A DNA stretch of 64,000 nucleotides from Oscillospiraceae bacterium (GCA_017415775.1 JAFQFC010000037.1:27053-91052), one strand, 5' to 3'. Counted from the first letter of the stretch, positions 30,583-39,909 are shown. Made by a program: numbers and translations. The notes: generated by a model from the sequence alone, not told the origin.

Positions 30583-31542
30583 ATGGCAAAGAAAGACAGT
30601 TCCTGCGCCTTCCGCACCTCCATCGGCGGACAGGCGCTGATCGAGGGCATCCTCATGCGGGGCCCGGAGAAGCAGGCCATCGTGGTCCGTACCCCGGAGG
30701 GGCTGGTGACCAAGGTGGAAGAGCTGCAGCTCATCAAGGATAAATATCCCATTCTGGGCTGGCCCCTGATCCGCGGCAGCGTCAACTTTTTAAGCTCTAT
30801 GATCAACGGCGTCAAGGCCCTTATGTTCTCGGCGGACTATTTCCCCGAGGAGGAGGGCGCCCAGCCCGATAAGCTGGACCAGTGGCTGGAAAAGCATGTC
30901 CCGGCCGAGAAGCTGCAGAGCGTGCTGATCGCCGTGGCTGTGGTGCTGGCGGTGGGCATGTCGGTGGGCCTTTTCATGGTGCTGCCTGCCCTGATCGCCG
31001 GTTTCCTGGGCCGCTGGATCACCCAGCCCGCCCTTTTGAACCTGATCGAGGGCGTGGTGAAGGTGGCGCTGTTTCTGGCCTACCTGATCCTCTGCTCCCG
31101 GCAGAAGGACATCAAGCGGGTCTTTGCCTACCACGGCGCCGAGCATAAGACCATCTTCTGCTACGAGGCGGGCCTGCCGCTGACGGTGGACAATGTCCGC
31201 ACCCAGCCCAAGCACCATCCCCGCTGCGGCACCAGCTTCCTCTTTGTGGTCATCGTGGTGTCCATCCTCTTTGGCAGCGTGGTCTTCACCTTTGTGGACG
31301 GCACCAATGCCCTGATCCGTGTGCTGGTGCACCTGGCCCTGCTGATCCCGGTGGTGGGTGTGACCTATGAGTTCAACCGTTTCGTGGGCCGGCATGACAA
31401 CGCCGTGACCCGTTTTCTCTCCGCCCCCGGCATGTGGCTGCAGAACTTTACCACCAACGAGCCCGACGACGGCATGATCGAGGTGGCCATCGAGTCTCTC
31501 AAGCTGGTGCTGCCCTCGGAAGAGGGGAAGGATGCGTGGTAA
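30583..31542 (+). CDS. DUF1385 membrane protein (YqhQ-like)
   Basis: This 319-residue protein begins with the conserved SIGGQALIEGILMRGP block of DUF1385. Hydrophobic helices follow (about 100-130, 145-170, 215-240, 245-265), along with the signature FAYHGAEHKTIFCYEAG and a PRCGTSF motif. B. subtilis YqhQ belongs to this family; its molecular role is not settled. The ATG at 30583 follows AAAGGA. It is followed after 44 bp by prmC, a pairing that is common in Clostridia (often with prfA), so co-transcription is likely. Confidence 0.88.
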   Translation: MAKKDSSCAFRTSIGGQALIEGILMRGPEKQAIVVRTPEGLVTKVEELQLIKDKYPILGWPLIRGSVNFLSSMINGVKALMFSADYFPEEEGAQPDKLDQWLEKHVPAEKLQSVLIAVAVVLAVGMSVGLFMVLPALIAGFLGRWITQPALLNLIEGVVKVALFLAYLILCSRQKDIKRVFAYHGAEHKTIFCYEAGLPLTVDNVRTQPKHHPRCGTSFLFVVIVVSILFGSVVFTFVDGTNALIRVLVHLALLIPVVGVTYEFNRFVGRHDNAVTRFLSAPGMWLQNFTTNEPDDGMIEVAIESLKLVLPSEEGKDAW

Positions 31543-31586
31543 AATACTTCGCTCAAAATCCACCAAATTCGACTACGGAGCGTATT

Positions 31587-32453
31587 ATGGCGATCACATA
31601 TAACAATTTGTACATGGACATCCGGCAGGAGCTGCGTCAGGCCGGGATCGAGGCCGCCACGCTGGAGGCCCGGGAGCTGGTGTGCTACGCCGCCGGCAAG
31701 ACCAGGCAGGAACTGATGCGTGACAGCCGCCTCTACGTCCCCACGGCGGTGGAGCAGCAGGCCCGGGCGCTGGTGCAGCGCCATCTGGCGGGTGAGCCGG
31801 TGGCCTATCTCATCGGCGAGTGGGAGTTTTACGGCCTGCCGCTGGATATTTCCGAGCATGTGCTGATCCCCCGGAGCGATACCGAGGTGCTGGCGGAGAA
31901 AGCCATCGAATTTGTGCAGACCCTGGGGGAGTGCCGGGTGCTGGATCTGTGTGCCGGCAGCGGCTGCGTGGGTCTGGCTGTGGCCTCTCAGTGCCGGCAG
32001 GCCCGGGTGGTGCTGGGTGAGCTGTCGGAGGGTGCGCTGCGCATCTGCCGCCAGAACATCCGCCGCAACGGCCTGACCGGTCAGGTGGTCCCTCTGCCCA
32101 TGGACGTGATGGCCGGTCCTCCGGCCCATATGGGGGAGTTTGACTGCATCGTGTCCAACCCGCCCTACATTCCCCGTGCCGACATCGACACGCTGGACGT
32201 GTCGGTGAAGGACTATGAACCCCACATGGCCCTGGACGGCGGTGAGGACGGTCTGGATTTCTACCGTACCATCTGTGACAAGTGGCGCCAGGCGCTGCAT
32301 CCCGGCAGCCGCCTGTACTTCGAAGTGGGCATCGGCCAGGCCGACGATGTGCTGCGCATCATGCGTGCGGTGGGCTTTGGCGATATTCAGGTGGTGGAGG
32401 ACCCCGGCGGCATCCCCCGTGTGGTGTTCGGCACCCTGTGTGATCATGTGTGA
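31587..32453 (+). CDS. prmC: Release factor glutamine methyltransferase PrmC (HemK)
   Basis: This 288-residue protein has an N-terminal helical domain (to about residue 80) and a Rossmann methyltransferase with motif I VLDLCAGSGCVGLAVA and the catalytic NPPY motif (IVSNPPYIP). It methylates the glutamine of the GGQ motif in peptide release factors RF1/RF2 with S-adenosylmethionine. The gene for RF1 is not in the window. The ATG at 31587 lies after a modest GGAG; an upstream extension to 31434 would overlap the preceding gene. The first residues (MAITYNNLYMDIRQEL) match family length. Confidence 0.92.
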   Translation: MAITYNNLYMDIRQELRQAGIEAATLEARELVCYAAGKTRQELMRDSRLYVPTAVEQQARALVQRHLAGEPVAYLIGEWEFYGLPLDISEHVLIPRSDTEVLAEKAIEFVQTLGECRVLDLCAGSGCVGLAVASQCRQARVVLGELSEGALRICRQNIRRNGLTGQVVPLPMDVMAGPPAHMGEFDCIVSNPPYIPRADIDTLDVSVKDYEPHMALDGGEDGLDFYRTICDKWRQALHPGSRLYFEVGIGQADDVLRIMRAVGFGDIQVVEDPGGIPRVVFGTLCDHV

Positions 32454-32542
32454 CCGTCCTTTTTTCGGGACACTTCTCTTGGTATACTTGGGATACTGAA
32501 GGTATCCGTTGCGATTGATATGAATTGAGGAGGAAGAACTCT

Positions 32543-33646
32543 ATGGCAGTGAAGAAAGAATCTGTGATGTCCCCCGCCGTGTCCGACAAGAAGAAGGCGC
32601 TGGACACCGCCATGCAGCAGATCGAGAAGATGTACGGCAAGGGCTCCATCATGCGCTACGGCGAGAACGCCGAGATGAATGTGGAAGTCATCCCCACCGG
32701 CTCTCTGGCGCTGGATCTGGCGCTGGGCGTGGGCGGTGTGCCCAAGGGCCGCATCGTCGAGATCTACGGCCCTGAGTCTTCCGGTAAGACCACGCTGGCT
32801 CTGCACATTCTGGCCCAGGCCCAGAAGGCCGGCGGTGAGGTGGCCTTCGTGGACGCCGAGCATGCGCTGGACCCCACCTATGCCCGTGCTCTGGGCGTGC
32901 GCATCGAGGATATGCTCATCTCCCAGCCCGACACCGGCGAGCAGGCGCTGGAGATCACCGAAGCGCTGGTCCGCAGCGGCGCCATCGACGTGGTGGTGGT
33001 GGACTCCGTGGCGGCCCTCGTCCCCCGTGCCGAGATCGAGGGTGAAATGGGCGACAGCTTTGTGGGCCTCCATGCCCGCCTTATGAGCCAGGCCCTGCGC
33101 AAGCTCACCGGCATCATCAGCAAGACCAACTGCATCGTCATCTTCATCAACCAGCTGCGCGAGAAGGTGGGCGTCATGTACGGCAACCCCGAGGTCACCA
33201 CCGGCGGCCGTGCGCTGAAGTTCTACGCCAGCGTCCGTATCGACGTGCGCCGTGTGGAAACGCTGAAGAGCGGCGGAGAGATGATCGGCAACCGCACCCG
33301 TGCCAAGGTGGTGAAGAACAAGGTGGCGCCTCCCTTCCGTGAGGCGGAGTTCGACATCATGTACGGCGAAGGCATCTCCCTGCTGGGCGAGATGATCGAT
33401 CTGGGCGTGAAGCTGGATCTCATCCAGAAGAGCGGCTCCTGGTTCAACATGGGCGAGGTGCGCCTCGGCCAGGGCCGTGACGCCGCCAAGCAGTATTTCA
33501 AGGATCGCCCCGAGGAGGCCGACAAGCTGGAGGCCGCCATCCGCCGTGATTTCCATAAGCTGATGAGCAACCAGTCCCGCATTGCCGCCAAGGCGGCCGG
33601 CCGTGCCGTGGACGTGTCCGCCGACGATTTCGACGATGCGGATTGA
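32543..33646 (+). CDS. recA: Recombinase RecA
   Basis: This 367-residue protein carries Walker [14 protein letters not shown], the Walker B region with [11 protein letters not shown], and loop L2 around [20 protein letters not shown]. It binds single-stranded DNA and ATP, drives homologous recombination and stimulates LexA cleavage. GAGGAGGAAG precedes the ATG at 32543; the codons just upstream lack support. recX starts inside its last codons. I saw no Gram-positive type SOS box (GAAC-N4-GTTC) in the short upstream gap, so SOS control is not evident. Confidence 0.97.
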   Translation: MAVKKESVMSPAVSDKKKALDTAMQQIEKMYGKGSIMRYGENAEMNVEVIPTGSLALDLALGVGGVPKGRIVEIYGPESSGKTTLALHILAQAQKAGGEVAFVDAEHALDPTYARALGVRIEDMLISQPDTGEQALEITEALVRSGAIDVVVVDSVAALVPRAEIEGEMGDSFVGLHARLMSQALRKLTGIISKTNCIVIFINQLREKVGVMYGNPEVTTGGRALKFYASVRIDVRRVETLKSGGEMIGNRTRAKVVKNKVAPPFREAEFDIMYGEGISLLGEMIDLGVKLDLIQKSGSWFNMGEVRLGQGRDAAKQYFKDRPEEADKLEAAIRRDFHKLMSNQSRIAAKAAGRAVDVSADDFDDAD

Positions 33647-34262
33647 GAAAATCGAACAATCCAAGCATAAGCAGGAGCGACTGCTGGTGTATCTGGAGGG
33701 GGGCGACCTCCTCCGGCTCACCGGCGATGCGCTCCTGCGCTTTGGCTTGCAGGAGGGTATGGACTTATCCCCTGAAGTTGTGGTAGAATTGAAAGAAGCG
33801 GAGCGGCAGTACCGTATCCGCAGCCGTGGTGCGGGCATCGTTTCCAGCCGTATGGTCTCCCGGAAGGAACTGACGGACAAGCTGGAGCGCCGTGGCGCTA
33901 CGGAGGAAGAAGCCGCCGACACCGCCGACTGGCTGGAAGATCTGGGCGCATTGAACGACGAGGCCTACGCCGCTGCTGTGGCCCGCCACTACGGCCGCAT
34001 GGGCTACGGCAAGCTGCGTGTCCGGCAGGAGCTGCAGCGCCGTGGCGTCAGCCGTGAGCTGTGGGACGATGCGCTGGCGGAAATGCCCCCCAGCGCTGAA
34101 ACCATCGAGACGCTGCTGCAAAGCCGTCTCCGTGGCCGTATCCCGGACCGTGACGAGGGCCGCAAGCTCAGCGCCATGCTGCAGCGCCGTGGCTTCACAT
34201 GGCAGGAGATCCGCAGCGTGCTGCAGCGGTTTTTAGACGGCGAAGACCTGCCGGAAGAGTAA
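33636..34262 (+). CDS. recX: Regulatory protein RecX
   Basis: This 208-residue protein has three RecX-type helical repeats ([11 protein letters not shown] region, [22 protein letters not shown], and [24 protein letters not shown]). RecX modulates RecA filaments. The ATG at 33636 overlaps the recA stop by 11 bp, which implies translational coupling and a fixed RecA:RecX ratio. A longer reading frame exists inside recA but has no ribosome site. The next gene, rimO, starts 22 bp after its stop. Confidence 0.92.
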   Translation: MRIEKIEQSKHKQERLLVYLEGGDLLRLTGDALLRFGLQEGMDLSPEVVVELKEAERQYRIRSRGAGIVSSRMVSRKELTDKLERRGATEEEAADTADWLEDLGALNDEAYAAAVARHYGRMGYGKLRVRQELQRRGVSRELWDDALAEMPPSAETIETLLQSRLRGRIPDRDEGRKLSAMLQRRGFTWQEIRSVLQRFLDGEDLPEE

Positions 34263-34284
34263 GAAGAATTGTGAGGAAACAGCA

Positions 34285-35607
34285 ATGAAAGTATCCTTCA
34301 TCTCCCTTGGCTGCGCCAAGAATACGGTGAATGCCGAGCAGATGATGGCCCTGTGCCGTGACGCCGGGATGGAGCTGCTGGCCGCCCCTGAGGGCGCCGA
34401 TGTGGTGGTCATCAACACCTGCGGCTTCATCGACAGCGCCAAGAGCGAGGCCATTGACAATATCATCGCCATGGGCGAGCTGAAGGCCGAAGGCCGGATC
34501 GGCAAGATCCTGGTCACCGGCTGCCTGAGCCAGCGGTATAAAGAGGAGATCCTCACCGAGCTGCCTGAGGTGGACGGCGTGCTGGGCACCGGCAGCTACA
34601 GCGAGATCGTCTCCGCCATCGAGGAGGTGACGCTCGGCGGCGTGCCCTGCCGCTTCGGCAGCATCCACGCCCCTGTGGAGGAGCTGGACCGTGTCCTGAC
34701 CACGCCCCCCTACATCGCCTACCTGCGCATCGCCGAGGGCTGCGACAACCACTGCGCCTACTGCGTCATTCCGTCCCTGCGGGGCAAATACCGCAGCCGC
34801 CAGCTGGAAAATGTCCTGGCCGAGGCCCAAAAGCTGGCCGACGGCGGCGTGAAGGAGCTCATCATCATCGCTCAGGACATTACCCGCTACGGCATCGACC
34901 TCTACGGCGAAAAGAAGCTCAGCGCCCTGCTGCGTGCCCTGTGCAAGATGGACTTCCGCTGGATCCGCCTGCACTACCTCTATCCCGACGAGATCGACGA
35001 TGAGCTCATCGACACCATCGCCGAGGAGCCCAAGATCTTGAAGTATCTGGATATCCCCATCCAGCACTGCAATGACGAGGTGCTGCGTGCCATGAACCGC
35101 CGCAACACCAAGGAAGAACTGCTGGAGCTGTTCTACACCCTCCGTGGCCGCATCGAGGGTCTGGTGCTGCGCACCAGCCTCATCACCGGTCTGCCCTTCG
35201 AGGACGAGGCCGCCTTCGACGAACTGTGCCGCTTTCTCCGTGAGGTGGAGATCGAGCGTGCCGGCGTGTTCCCCTACTCCCCGGAGGAGGGCACCCGTGC
35301 TGCGCTGATGGAGAACCGTGTGGACACCGCCGAGGCCGAGCGCCGTGCCGAATTGGTGGTGGATGTCCAGTCCCGCATTATGGACGATTTCAACGAAAGC
35401 CGCATGGGCGACATTACCGAGGTCCTGTGCGAAGGCTGGGACGGTCAGGCCATGAGCTATGCCGGCCGCAGCTGGGCTGAGTCCCCGGATATTGACGGCC
35501 GCATCTACTTCACCGCCCAGCGGGAAGTGAAGGACGGCGAATTCGTGCCGGTGCGCATCACCGGCACCATGGACGGTGAATTGACCGGCGAACTTTGGGA
35601 GGAATAA
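34285..35607 (+). CDS. rimO: Ribosomal protein S12 methylthiotransferase RimO
   Basis: This 440-residue radical SAM enzyme has an N-terminal UPF0004 domain with Cys residues (SLGCAKN, INTCGF, TGCLSQ) for one 4Fe-4S cluster. The radical SAM motif CDNHCAYC follows, and a C-terminal TRAM domain ends the protein. It adds a methylthio group to an aspartate of ribosomal protein S12. The start ATG gives MKVSFISLGCAKN, the family's usual opening, and distinguishes it from MiaB. It lies between recX and pgsA, an arrangement (rimO-pgsA) frequent in Clostridia. Confidence 0.95.
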   Translation: MKVSFISLGCAKNTVNAEQMMALCRDAGMELLAAPEGADVVVINTCGFIDSAKSEAIDNIIAMGELKAEGRIGKILVTGCLSQRYKEEILTELPEVDGVLGTGSYSEIVSAIEEVTLGGVPCRFGSIHAPVEELDRVLTTPPYIAYLRIAEGCDNHCAYCVIPSLRGKYRSRQLENVLAEAQKLADGGVKELIIIAQDITRYGIDLYGEKKLSALLRALCKMDFRWIRLHYLYPDEIDDELIDTIAEEPKILKYLDIPIQHCNDEVLRAMNRRNTKEELLELFYTLRGRIEGLVLRTSLITGLPFEDEAAFDELCRFLREVEIERAGVFPYSPEEGTRAALMENRVDTAEAERRAELVVDVQSRIMDDFNESRMGDITEVLCEGWDGQAMSYAGRSWAESPDIDGRIYFTAQREVKDGEFVPVRITGTMDGELTGELWEE

Positions 35608-35609
35608 AC

Positions 35610-36134
35610 ATGACAACTGCCAACAAACTGACCATCCTGCGTGTGGTCATGATCCCCGCATTTCTGGCCGTGGTGTACGCCGGTTTCCCCGGCAGCGGCT
35701 ACGTGGCTCTCGCCATCTATATCGTGGCTTGCCTGACCGACTGGCTGGACGGCTATATCGCCCGCCACTATAATCAGGTGTCCGATTTCGGTAAATTCAT
35801 GGACCCCCTGGCCGATAAGTGCCTGGTGGTGGCCGCCCTGTGCTGGTTCGTGGAGAACGGCCAGATGGCCGGCTGGGTGCTGGCCGTGGTGCTGCTGCGT
35901 GAGTTTGCCGTGTCCGGCATGCGCCTGGTGGCCGTGGAGAAGGGCCGTGTCATCGCCGCCGGCTGGTCCGGCAAGGTGAAGACCGCCAGCACCATGGTGT
36001 GCATCTGCCTGATGCTCTTCGGCATCCCCGGCTGGGCCGAGCGTGTCTGCGAGGTCATCATCCTCGTCACCACCATCTACTCCGGTGTGGAGTATTTTGC
36101 CAAGAATCTGGACGTCTTCAAGGACGTGAAGTAA
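35610..36134 (+). CDS. pgsA: CDP-diacylglycerol-glycerol-3-phosphate 3-phosphatidyltransferase
   Basis: This 174-residue integral membrane enzyme makes phosphatidylglycerol phosphate, the first committed step to phosphatidylglycerol. The CDP-alcohol phosphotransferase motif D-G-x2-A-R-x8-G-x3-D-x3-D is complete in DGYIARHYNQVSDFGKFMDP. It has about four hydrophobic helices. GGGAGG inside the end of rimO serves as the ribosome site for the ATG at 35610, two bases after the rimO stop. A terminator follows. Confidence 0.95.
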   Translation: MTTANKLTILRVVMIPAFLAVVYAGFPGSGYVALAIYIVACLTDWLDGYIARHYNQVSDFGKFMDPLADKCLVVAALCWFVENGQMAGWVLAVVLLREFAVSGMRLVAVEKGRVIAAGWSGKVKTASTMVCICLMLFGIPGWAERVCEVIILVTTIYSGVEYFAKNLDVFKDVK

Positions 36135-36141
36135 AAAAACG

Positions 36142-36170
36142 AAGGGCGCAGGGTGATCCTGCGCCCTTTT
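36142..36170 (+). terminator. Terminator after pgsA
   Basis: AGGGCGCAGG pairs with CCTGCGCCCT over GTGAT, then T4. It ends the recA-recX-rimO-pgsA run. Confidence 0.85.
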
Positions 36171-36196
36171 CTGTGGCCGAAAGGAGTCTGCACAAC

Positions 36197-36838
36197 ATGA
36201 AACATCGCAAAACGTGGATCATTGCGGCATTGCTGCTGATGCTCCTGCTGCTGACAGCCTGCGGCACAGAGCAGTCTCCGGAAATAGAAGGGGACATGAA
36301 ACCGCACTTCATGGTGAACGGCCGCCTGTACTGGGCCAGCACCCATCCTTCCGGCACCATGCCGGAGTCCTTTCAATATGCCGGTGACATCGTGGAAGAG
36401 GTGGAAGAAACGCCGGTCAGCGACTGGACGTCGTACGGCCATCCTGCCGGTACGAAGGTCTATCTGGACCCCGAAAAGCCGCATCAGGCGTGGATCGGGG
36501 GAGGAAACCGCAGCTACCGCTATCATACCGAGGATGCGGGGCGTGACTATGTGCGGCATGACGGCGATCTGTATGTTTATCTGGGAAGTGTCAATGCGGT
36601 CGCTGACGAATACTATGATGCGTACGAAAACTGGGACTACATCGTAAACATCCAAAACTACGCAACAACATATGTGGGTGACACGGTTTTTGAAGAGTAC
36701 GACTCCTATCCCGTGCAGGAGTTGGGGAGCAATGCCTTCACTCAGCCGCATGGTGTGTACGTTTATGAAAAAGATCCCGACATTCTGTTTGCGGCGTTTG
36801 AGAACGAGGGCTGGGTCTATGTAAAGGTGAAGCCGTAG
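36197..36838 (+). CDS. Small lipoprotein of unknown function
   Basis: This 213-residue protein has a lipoprotein signal (KTWIIAALLLMLLLLTAC; Cys near residue 20). The rest is a tyrosine- and aspartate-rich mature part without a domain that I recognise. It should be membrane-anchored and extracellular. AAAGGAG lies 10 bp before the ATG at 36197, right behind the pgsA terminator. Codon use is less GC-rich than in the neighbouring housekeeping genes, which may mean later acquisition or low expression. Confidence 0.7.
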   Translation: MKHRKTWIIAALLLMLLLLTACGTEQSPEIEGDMKPHFMVNGRLYWASTHPSGTMPESFQYAGDIVEEVEETPVSDWTSYGHPAGTKVYLDPEKPHQAWIGGGNRSYRYHTEDAGRDYVRHDGDLYVYLGSVNAVADEYYDAYENWDYIVNIQNYATTYVGDTVFEEYDSYPVQELGSNAFTQPHGVYVYEKDPDILFAAFENEGWVYVKVKP

Positions 36839-36947
36839 CGCCCTTTTTCGCCCTATGCAACGCTCCGTTGCGCAAAAGCAAGGGGCGGTTGGTGGCATAA
36901 AGTGGGAAACTGTGGTAGCCTTGTGGCAGAAAAAGGAGGGCTGTACC

Positions 36948-37493
36948 ATGACATTATCCGAAAAACTGCAAAATCTGCGCAAGGCCGCCGGTCTTTCTCA
37001 GGAAGCGCTGGCCGAGCAGCTGGGCGTCACCCGGCAGGCCGTCAGCAAGTGGGAGACGGGGGAGGGCAAACCCGACATCGACAATCTCCTGCCCCTGGCC
37101 AAATTGCTGCACACCACCGTGGACTACCTGCTGGACGATGCCGCCGACGCACCCCGCACCGAAGAGCCCCCGACGCCGCCCCAGACCGAGAGCGTGGGCC
37201 ACGAGCTGTGGGAGCAGCTGAAAGCCTTCGGCCGCCGCTGGGGCTGGCTGGGCGGCTACGCCATCGCCATCATTGGCGCCGTGCGGCTGGTGACCACGCT
37301 GATGGTCCTTTTCGCCGGCGGCAGTATGCTGGGCGGTATGGGCAGCATGACCCACGGCGATCTGGCCGGGATGGTCACCGGCTTCGGTTTGGCCTATTAC
37401 GCCGTCGCCATCATCCAGATCCTCATTTACCTCGCCATGATCGTGGGCGGCCTCTGGCTGGCCAAGTGGCTGAAACGGAAATACAATTCGTAG
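36948..37493 (+). CDS. XRE-type regulator with C-terminal membrane helices
   Basis: This 181-residue protein has an N-terminal helix-turn-helix (residues 8-60; EALAEQLGVTRQAVSKWETG) of the Cro/CI type. A proline-rich linker follows, then two hydrophobic helices (about 105-125 and 145-170) and a basic KWLKRKYN tail. This makes it a membrane-tethered DNA-binding protein, a common layout in Firmicutes. GGAGGGCTGTACC precedes the ATG. Its targets are unknown. Confidence 0.88.
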   Translation: MTLSEKLQNLRKAAGLSQEALAEQLGVTRQAVSKWETGEGKPDIDNLLPLAKLLHTTVDYLLDDAADAPRTEEPPTPPQTESVGHELWEQLKAFGRRWGWLGGYAIAIIGAVRLVTTLMVLFAGGSMLGGMGSMTHGDLAGMVTGFGLAYYAVAIIQILIYLAMIVGGLWLAKWLKRKYNS

Positions 37494-37520
37494 GGCGTGC
37501 CGACCCGGCACGCCGCAAAA

Positions 37521-37549
37521 TAAGGGAGCAGCCGTAAGGCCGCTCCCTT
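37521..37549. terminator. Bidirectional terminator between the XRE-membrane gene and the small minus-strand gene
   Basis: AAGGGAGCAGCC pairs with GGCCGCTCCCTT over GTAA. It is shared by two convergent genes; a second GC hairpin (GGCGTGCC/GGCACGCC) lies just before it. Confidence 0.75.
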
Positions 37550-37555
37550 TCGTCG

Positions 37556-37738
37556 TTATTCCTCATCGCAGGTGTCGATGTAAATATCCTCTGCCGCCTG
37601 CTGGGCTTCCGTCAGCAGCTGCTTCACCTTGCGCCGCAGCTCTCTCTCCGACAGGGGCGGCGGCAGCAGGCTCAAAAGATCGATGACCTCCTCCGTGGCG
37701 TGGAAGAGGGTGAGATACATTTTCTTGTAGTCGGGCAT
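37556..37738 (-). CDS. Small conserved acidic protein (60 aa)
   Basis: This is a 60-residue protein beginning MPDYKKMYLTLF and ending with an acidic tail (EDIYIDTCDEE). Short proteins opening with M-x-D-Y-K-K-x-Y recur in Clostridia and phages, often beside XRE regulators, but I know of no assigned function. GAGGTG lies 6 bp before the ATG at 37738; an upstream GTG is less likely. It is divergent from the XRE gene at 37840 and shares the operator-bearing gap with it. Confidence 0.65.
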   Translation of the reverse strand: MPDYKKMYLTLFHATEEVIDLLSLLPPPLSERELRRKVKQLLTEAQQAAEDIYIDTCDEE

Positions 37739-37761
37739 ATCTATCACCTCAAGATCATTCT

Positions 37762-37801
37762 AAAACGAATTGTTTTGAAAGTCAATATAACAAAACGTTT
37801 T
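37762..37801. promoter_or_regulatory. Candidate operator with AAAAC/GTTTT palindromes
   Basis: AAAACGAATTGTTTT (37762-37776) and the perfect palindrome AAAACGTTTT (37792-37801) lie 30 bp apart between two divergent small genes. The AT-rich gap also holds -10-like TATACT after the second site. The small XRE protein next door is the natural candidate to bind here. Confidence 0.5.
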
Positions 37802-37839
37802 AACATATACTCGTGACAACCCCCAAAGGAGGTCACGAT

Positions 37840-38070
37840 ATGTATCATCGAATCCGGGATCTGCGGGAAGATAAAGACTTGTCGCAAAGAGAATTGGCCG
37901 AATATTTGAATTGCTCGCAGGTAAGCTATTCCTATTATGAATTGGGAAAGCGGACGATCCCTCCCGAGATCCTCATCGCCCTCGCCGCCTATCACGGCGT
38001 CAGCGTGGACTATCTGCTGGGGCTGACCGATAAGCCCGAACCGTATCCCCGGGCCAAACAGCGGACTTGA
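37840..38070 (+). CDS. Small XRE-family regulator (76 aa)
   Basis: This 76-residue single-domain Cro/CI-type helix-turn-helix protein (MYHRIRDLREDKDLSQRELAEYL, then NCSQVSYSYYELG) ends in YLLGLTD. AAAGGAGGT lies just before the ATG at 37840. Proteins like this usually repress their own divergent promoters. It is divergent from the 60-aa gene, with two candidate operator palindromes in between. No phage genes lie nearby. Confidence 0.85.
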   Translation: MYHRIRDLREDKDLSQRELAEYLNCSQVSYSYYELGKRTIPPEILIALAAYHGVSVDYLLGLTDKPEPYPRAKQRT

Positions 38071-38104
38071 CAGCGCCTTCATCCTCTGTTAAAATAATCT
38101 GTAA

Positions 38105-38342
38105 TCGAATAGCGTGTGGATCGGGAAGAGTATGCCCCCACCTTTGGCCAGAGAGGAACCGTCACCGGCTGTAAGCGGTTCTGCAAAGCGGAGCAGAAAG
38201 TGCGCCCGGGAGCGTGGGGGACATGGGAGCCCTCCGGCTGGTCACCGTCATCGGACCGCCATCGAGTGATAAACGAGAGTGGAACCGCGATTAGTTTTCA
38301 TCGCCTCTCATGCCTTTGGGCGTGAGAGGCGTTTATTTTTTC
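38105..38342 (+). ncRNA. T-box leader of cysS (Cys specifier) with terminator
   Basis: The leader contains the diagnostic T-box sequence GAGTGGAACCGCG (38277-38289). Stem I has the AG-rich distal part (CCAGAGAGG) and a specifier TGC at 38182-38184 in GTTCTGCAAAG. A terminator (GCCTCTCATGCC with its partner, 38302-38330, then a T-rich run) follows the T-box. Uncharged tRNA-Cys should stabilise the antiterminator and allow cysS transcription. This explains most of the 306-bp gap. Confidence 0.92.
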
Positions 38343-38376
38343 AATTCAAAAATTGACCATAGAAGGAGAAACCTGT

Positions 38377-39828
38377 ATGTATCTGTACAATTCTGCCACC
38401 CATAAGAAGGAAGAGTTCAAGACCCACACCCCCGGCCGTGTGGAGATGTACACCTGCGGCCCTACTGTGTACCACTTTGCCCATATCGGCAACCTGCGCA
38501 GCTACCTGATGGAAGACGTGCTGGAGAAGTACCTGCGCTTTTCCGGTTATGACGTCCACCGTGTCATGAACATCACCGACGTGGGCCACCTGACTTCCGA
38601 CGCCGACGAGGGCGAGGACAAGATGCTCAAGGGCGCCAAGCGTGAGAACAAGTCCGTCATGGATATCGCCCGCTTCTACACCGACGCTTTCATGGCCGAC
38701 TGCGCCAAGCTGAACATCAAGACCCCCGACGTGGTGGAGCCCGCCACCAACTGCATTGACGAGTATATCCACATCGTCTCCACCCTGCTGGAGAAGGGCT
38801 GCGCCTATGTGGCCGGCGGCAACGTCTACTTCGACTCCTCCAAGCTGGACCGCTACTACATCTTCAACGATCACGACGAGGAAGACCTGGCCGTGGGCGT
38901 CCGTGAGGGCGTGGAAGAGGATACCAACAAGCGCAATAAGAACGACTTCGTGCTGTGGTTCACCAAGTCCAAGTTCGAGGATCAGGCCCTGAAGTGGGAC
39001 TCCCCCTGGGGCGTGGGCTATCCCGGCTGGCACATCGAGTGCACCGGTATCTCCCTGAAGCACAACGGCGAGTATCTGGACCTGCACTGCGGCGGCGTGG
39101 ACAACGCCTTCCCCCACCACACCAATGAGATCGCCCAGTCCGAGAGCTTCCTCGGCCACGCCTGGTGCCCCCATTGGTTCCATGTGGCCCACCTGAACAC
39201 CAACAGCGGTAAGATGAGCAAGTCCAAGGGCGAGTTCCTCACCGTCTCCCTGCTGGAGGAGAAGGGCTACGATCCCCTGGCCTATCGTTTCTTCTGCATG
39301 CAGAGTCATTACCGCAAGGGCCTGGTGTTCTCCTGGGAGAACCTGGACAACGCCGTGGTGGCCTACAATAAGCTGATCGCCCGTGTGGCCGGCCTGAAGG
39401 TTGGCGGCGAGGTGGACCGTGAGGTTTACGACCAGCTGCGCAACAAGTTCGCCATGGCTATGGACAACGACCTGAACACCTCCATGGGCGTGACTGTGCT
39501 GTACGACGTGCTGAAGGCCAAGACCGACGACGCCACCAAGCTGGCCGTCATCGAGAGCATCGACACCGTGCTGGGCCTGAAGCTGATCGAGAAGGCTGCC
39601 GAGCTGCGTGCCAAGCAGGCCAAGGCCGCTGCCGCCCCCGCTGCCGGTTTCACCGTGGTCAGCGAGTCCGGCGAGGAGAACGCCGAGGTGGAAGCCCTCA
39701 TCCGTGCCCGTGCCGACGCCAAGAAGGCCAAGAATTTCGCCGAGGCCGACCGCATCCGCGACGAGCTGAAGGCCCAGGGCATCGAGATCATCGATGTGGC
39801 CGGCGGCGCCAAGTGGAAGCGCATCTAA
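38377..39828 (+). CDS. cysS: Cysteine-tRNA ligase
   Basis: This 483-residue class I aminoacyl-tRNA synthetase has the HIGH-type motif HIGN within YHFAHIGNLRSY. Zinc ligands are Cys in YTCGPTV, ECTG and HH residues near HCGGVDNAFPHHTNE. The KMSKS loop reads KMSKSKGEF. A C-terminal DALR-like domain ends AKWKRI. It charges tRNA-Cys. GAAGGAG precedes the ATG at 38377. The T-box leader regulates it by cysteine charging. A short alanine-rich insert (AKQAKAAAAPAAG) sits before the last helix. Confidence 0.97.
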   Translation: MYLYNSATHKKEEFKTHTPGRVEMYTCGPTVYHFAHIGNLRSYLMEDVLEKYLRFSGYDVHRVMNITDVGHLTSDADEGEDKMLKGAKRENKSVMDIARFYTDAFMADCAKLNIKTPDVVEPATNCIDEYIHIVSTLLEKGCAYVAGGNVYFDSSKLDRYYIFNDHDEEDLAVGVREGVEEDTNKRNKNDFVLWFTKSKFEDQALKWDSPWGVGYPGWHIECTGISLKHNGEYLDLHCGGVDNAFPHHTNEIAQSESFLGHAWCPHWFHVAHLNTNSGKMSKSKGEFLTVSLLEEKGYDPLAYRFFCMQSHYRKGLVFSWENLDNAVVAYNKLIARVAGLKVGGEVDREVYDQLRNKFAMAMDNDLNTSMGVTVLYDVLKAKTDDATKLAVIESIDTVLGLKLIEKAAELRAKQAKAAAAPAAGFTVVSESGEENAEVEALIRARADAKKAKNFAEADRIRDELKAQGIEIIDVAGGAKWKRI

Positions 39829-39848
39829 GCTGACAATTCGATTACCGC

Positions 39849-39880
39849 AAGCGCACCGGTCTTGTGACCGGTGCGCTTTT
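39849..39880 (+). terminator. Terminator after cysS
   Basis: AAGCGCACCGGTC pairs with GACCGGTGCGCTT over a 4-nt loop, followed by T-rich sequence. Confidence 0.85.
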
Positions 39881-39909
39881 CTCTTTGTGCGAAGAATCGT
39901 TAAAATCTC

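Noticed and set aside
32454-32542. SOS (LexA) box upstream of recA
   Set aside because: No GAAC-N4-GTTC type site is visible; the gap is short.
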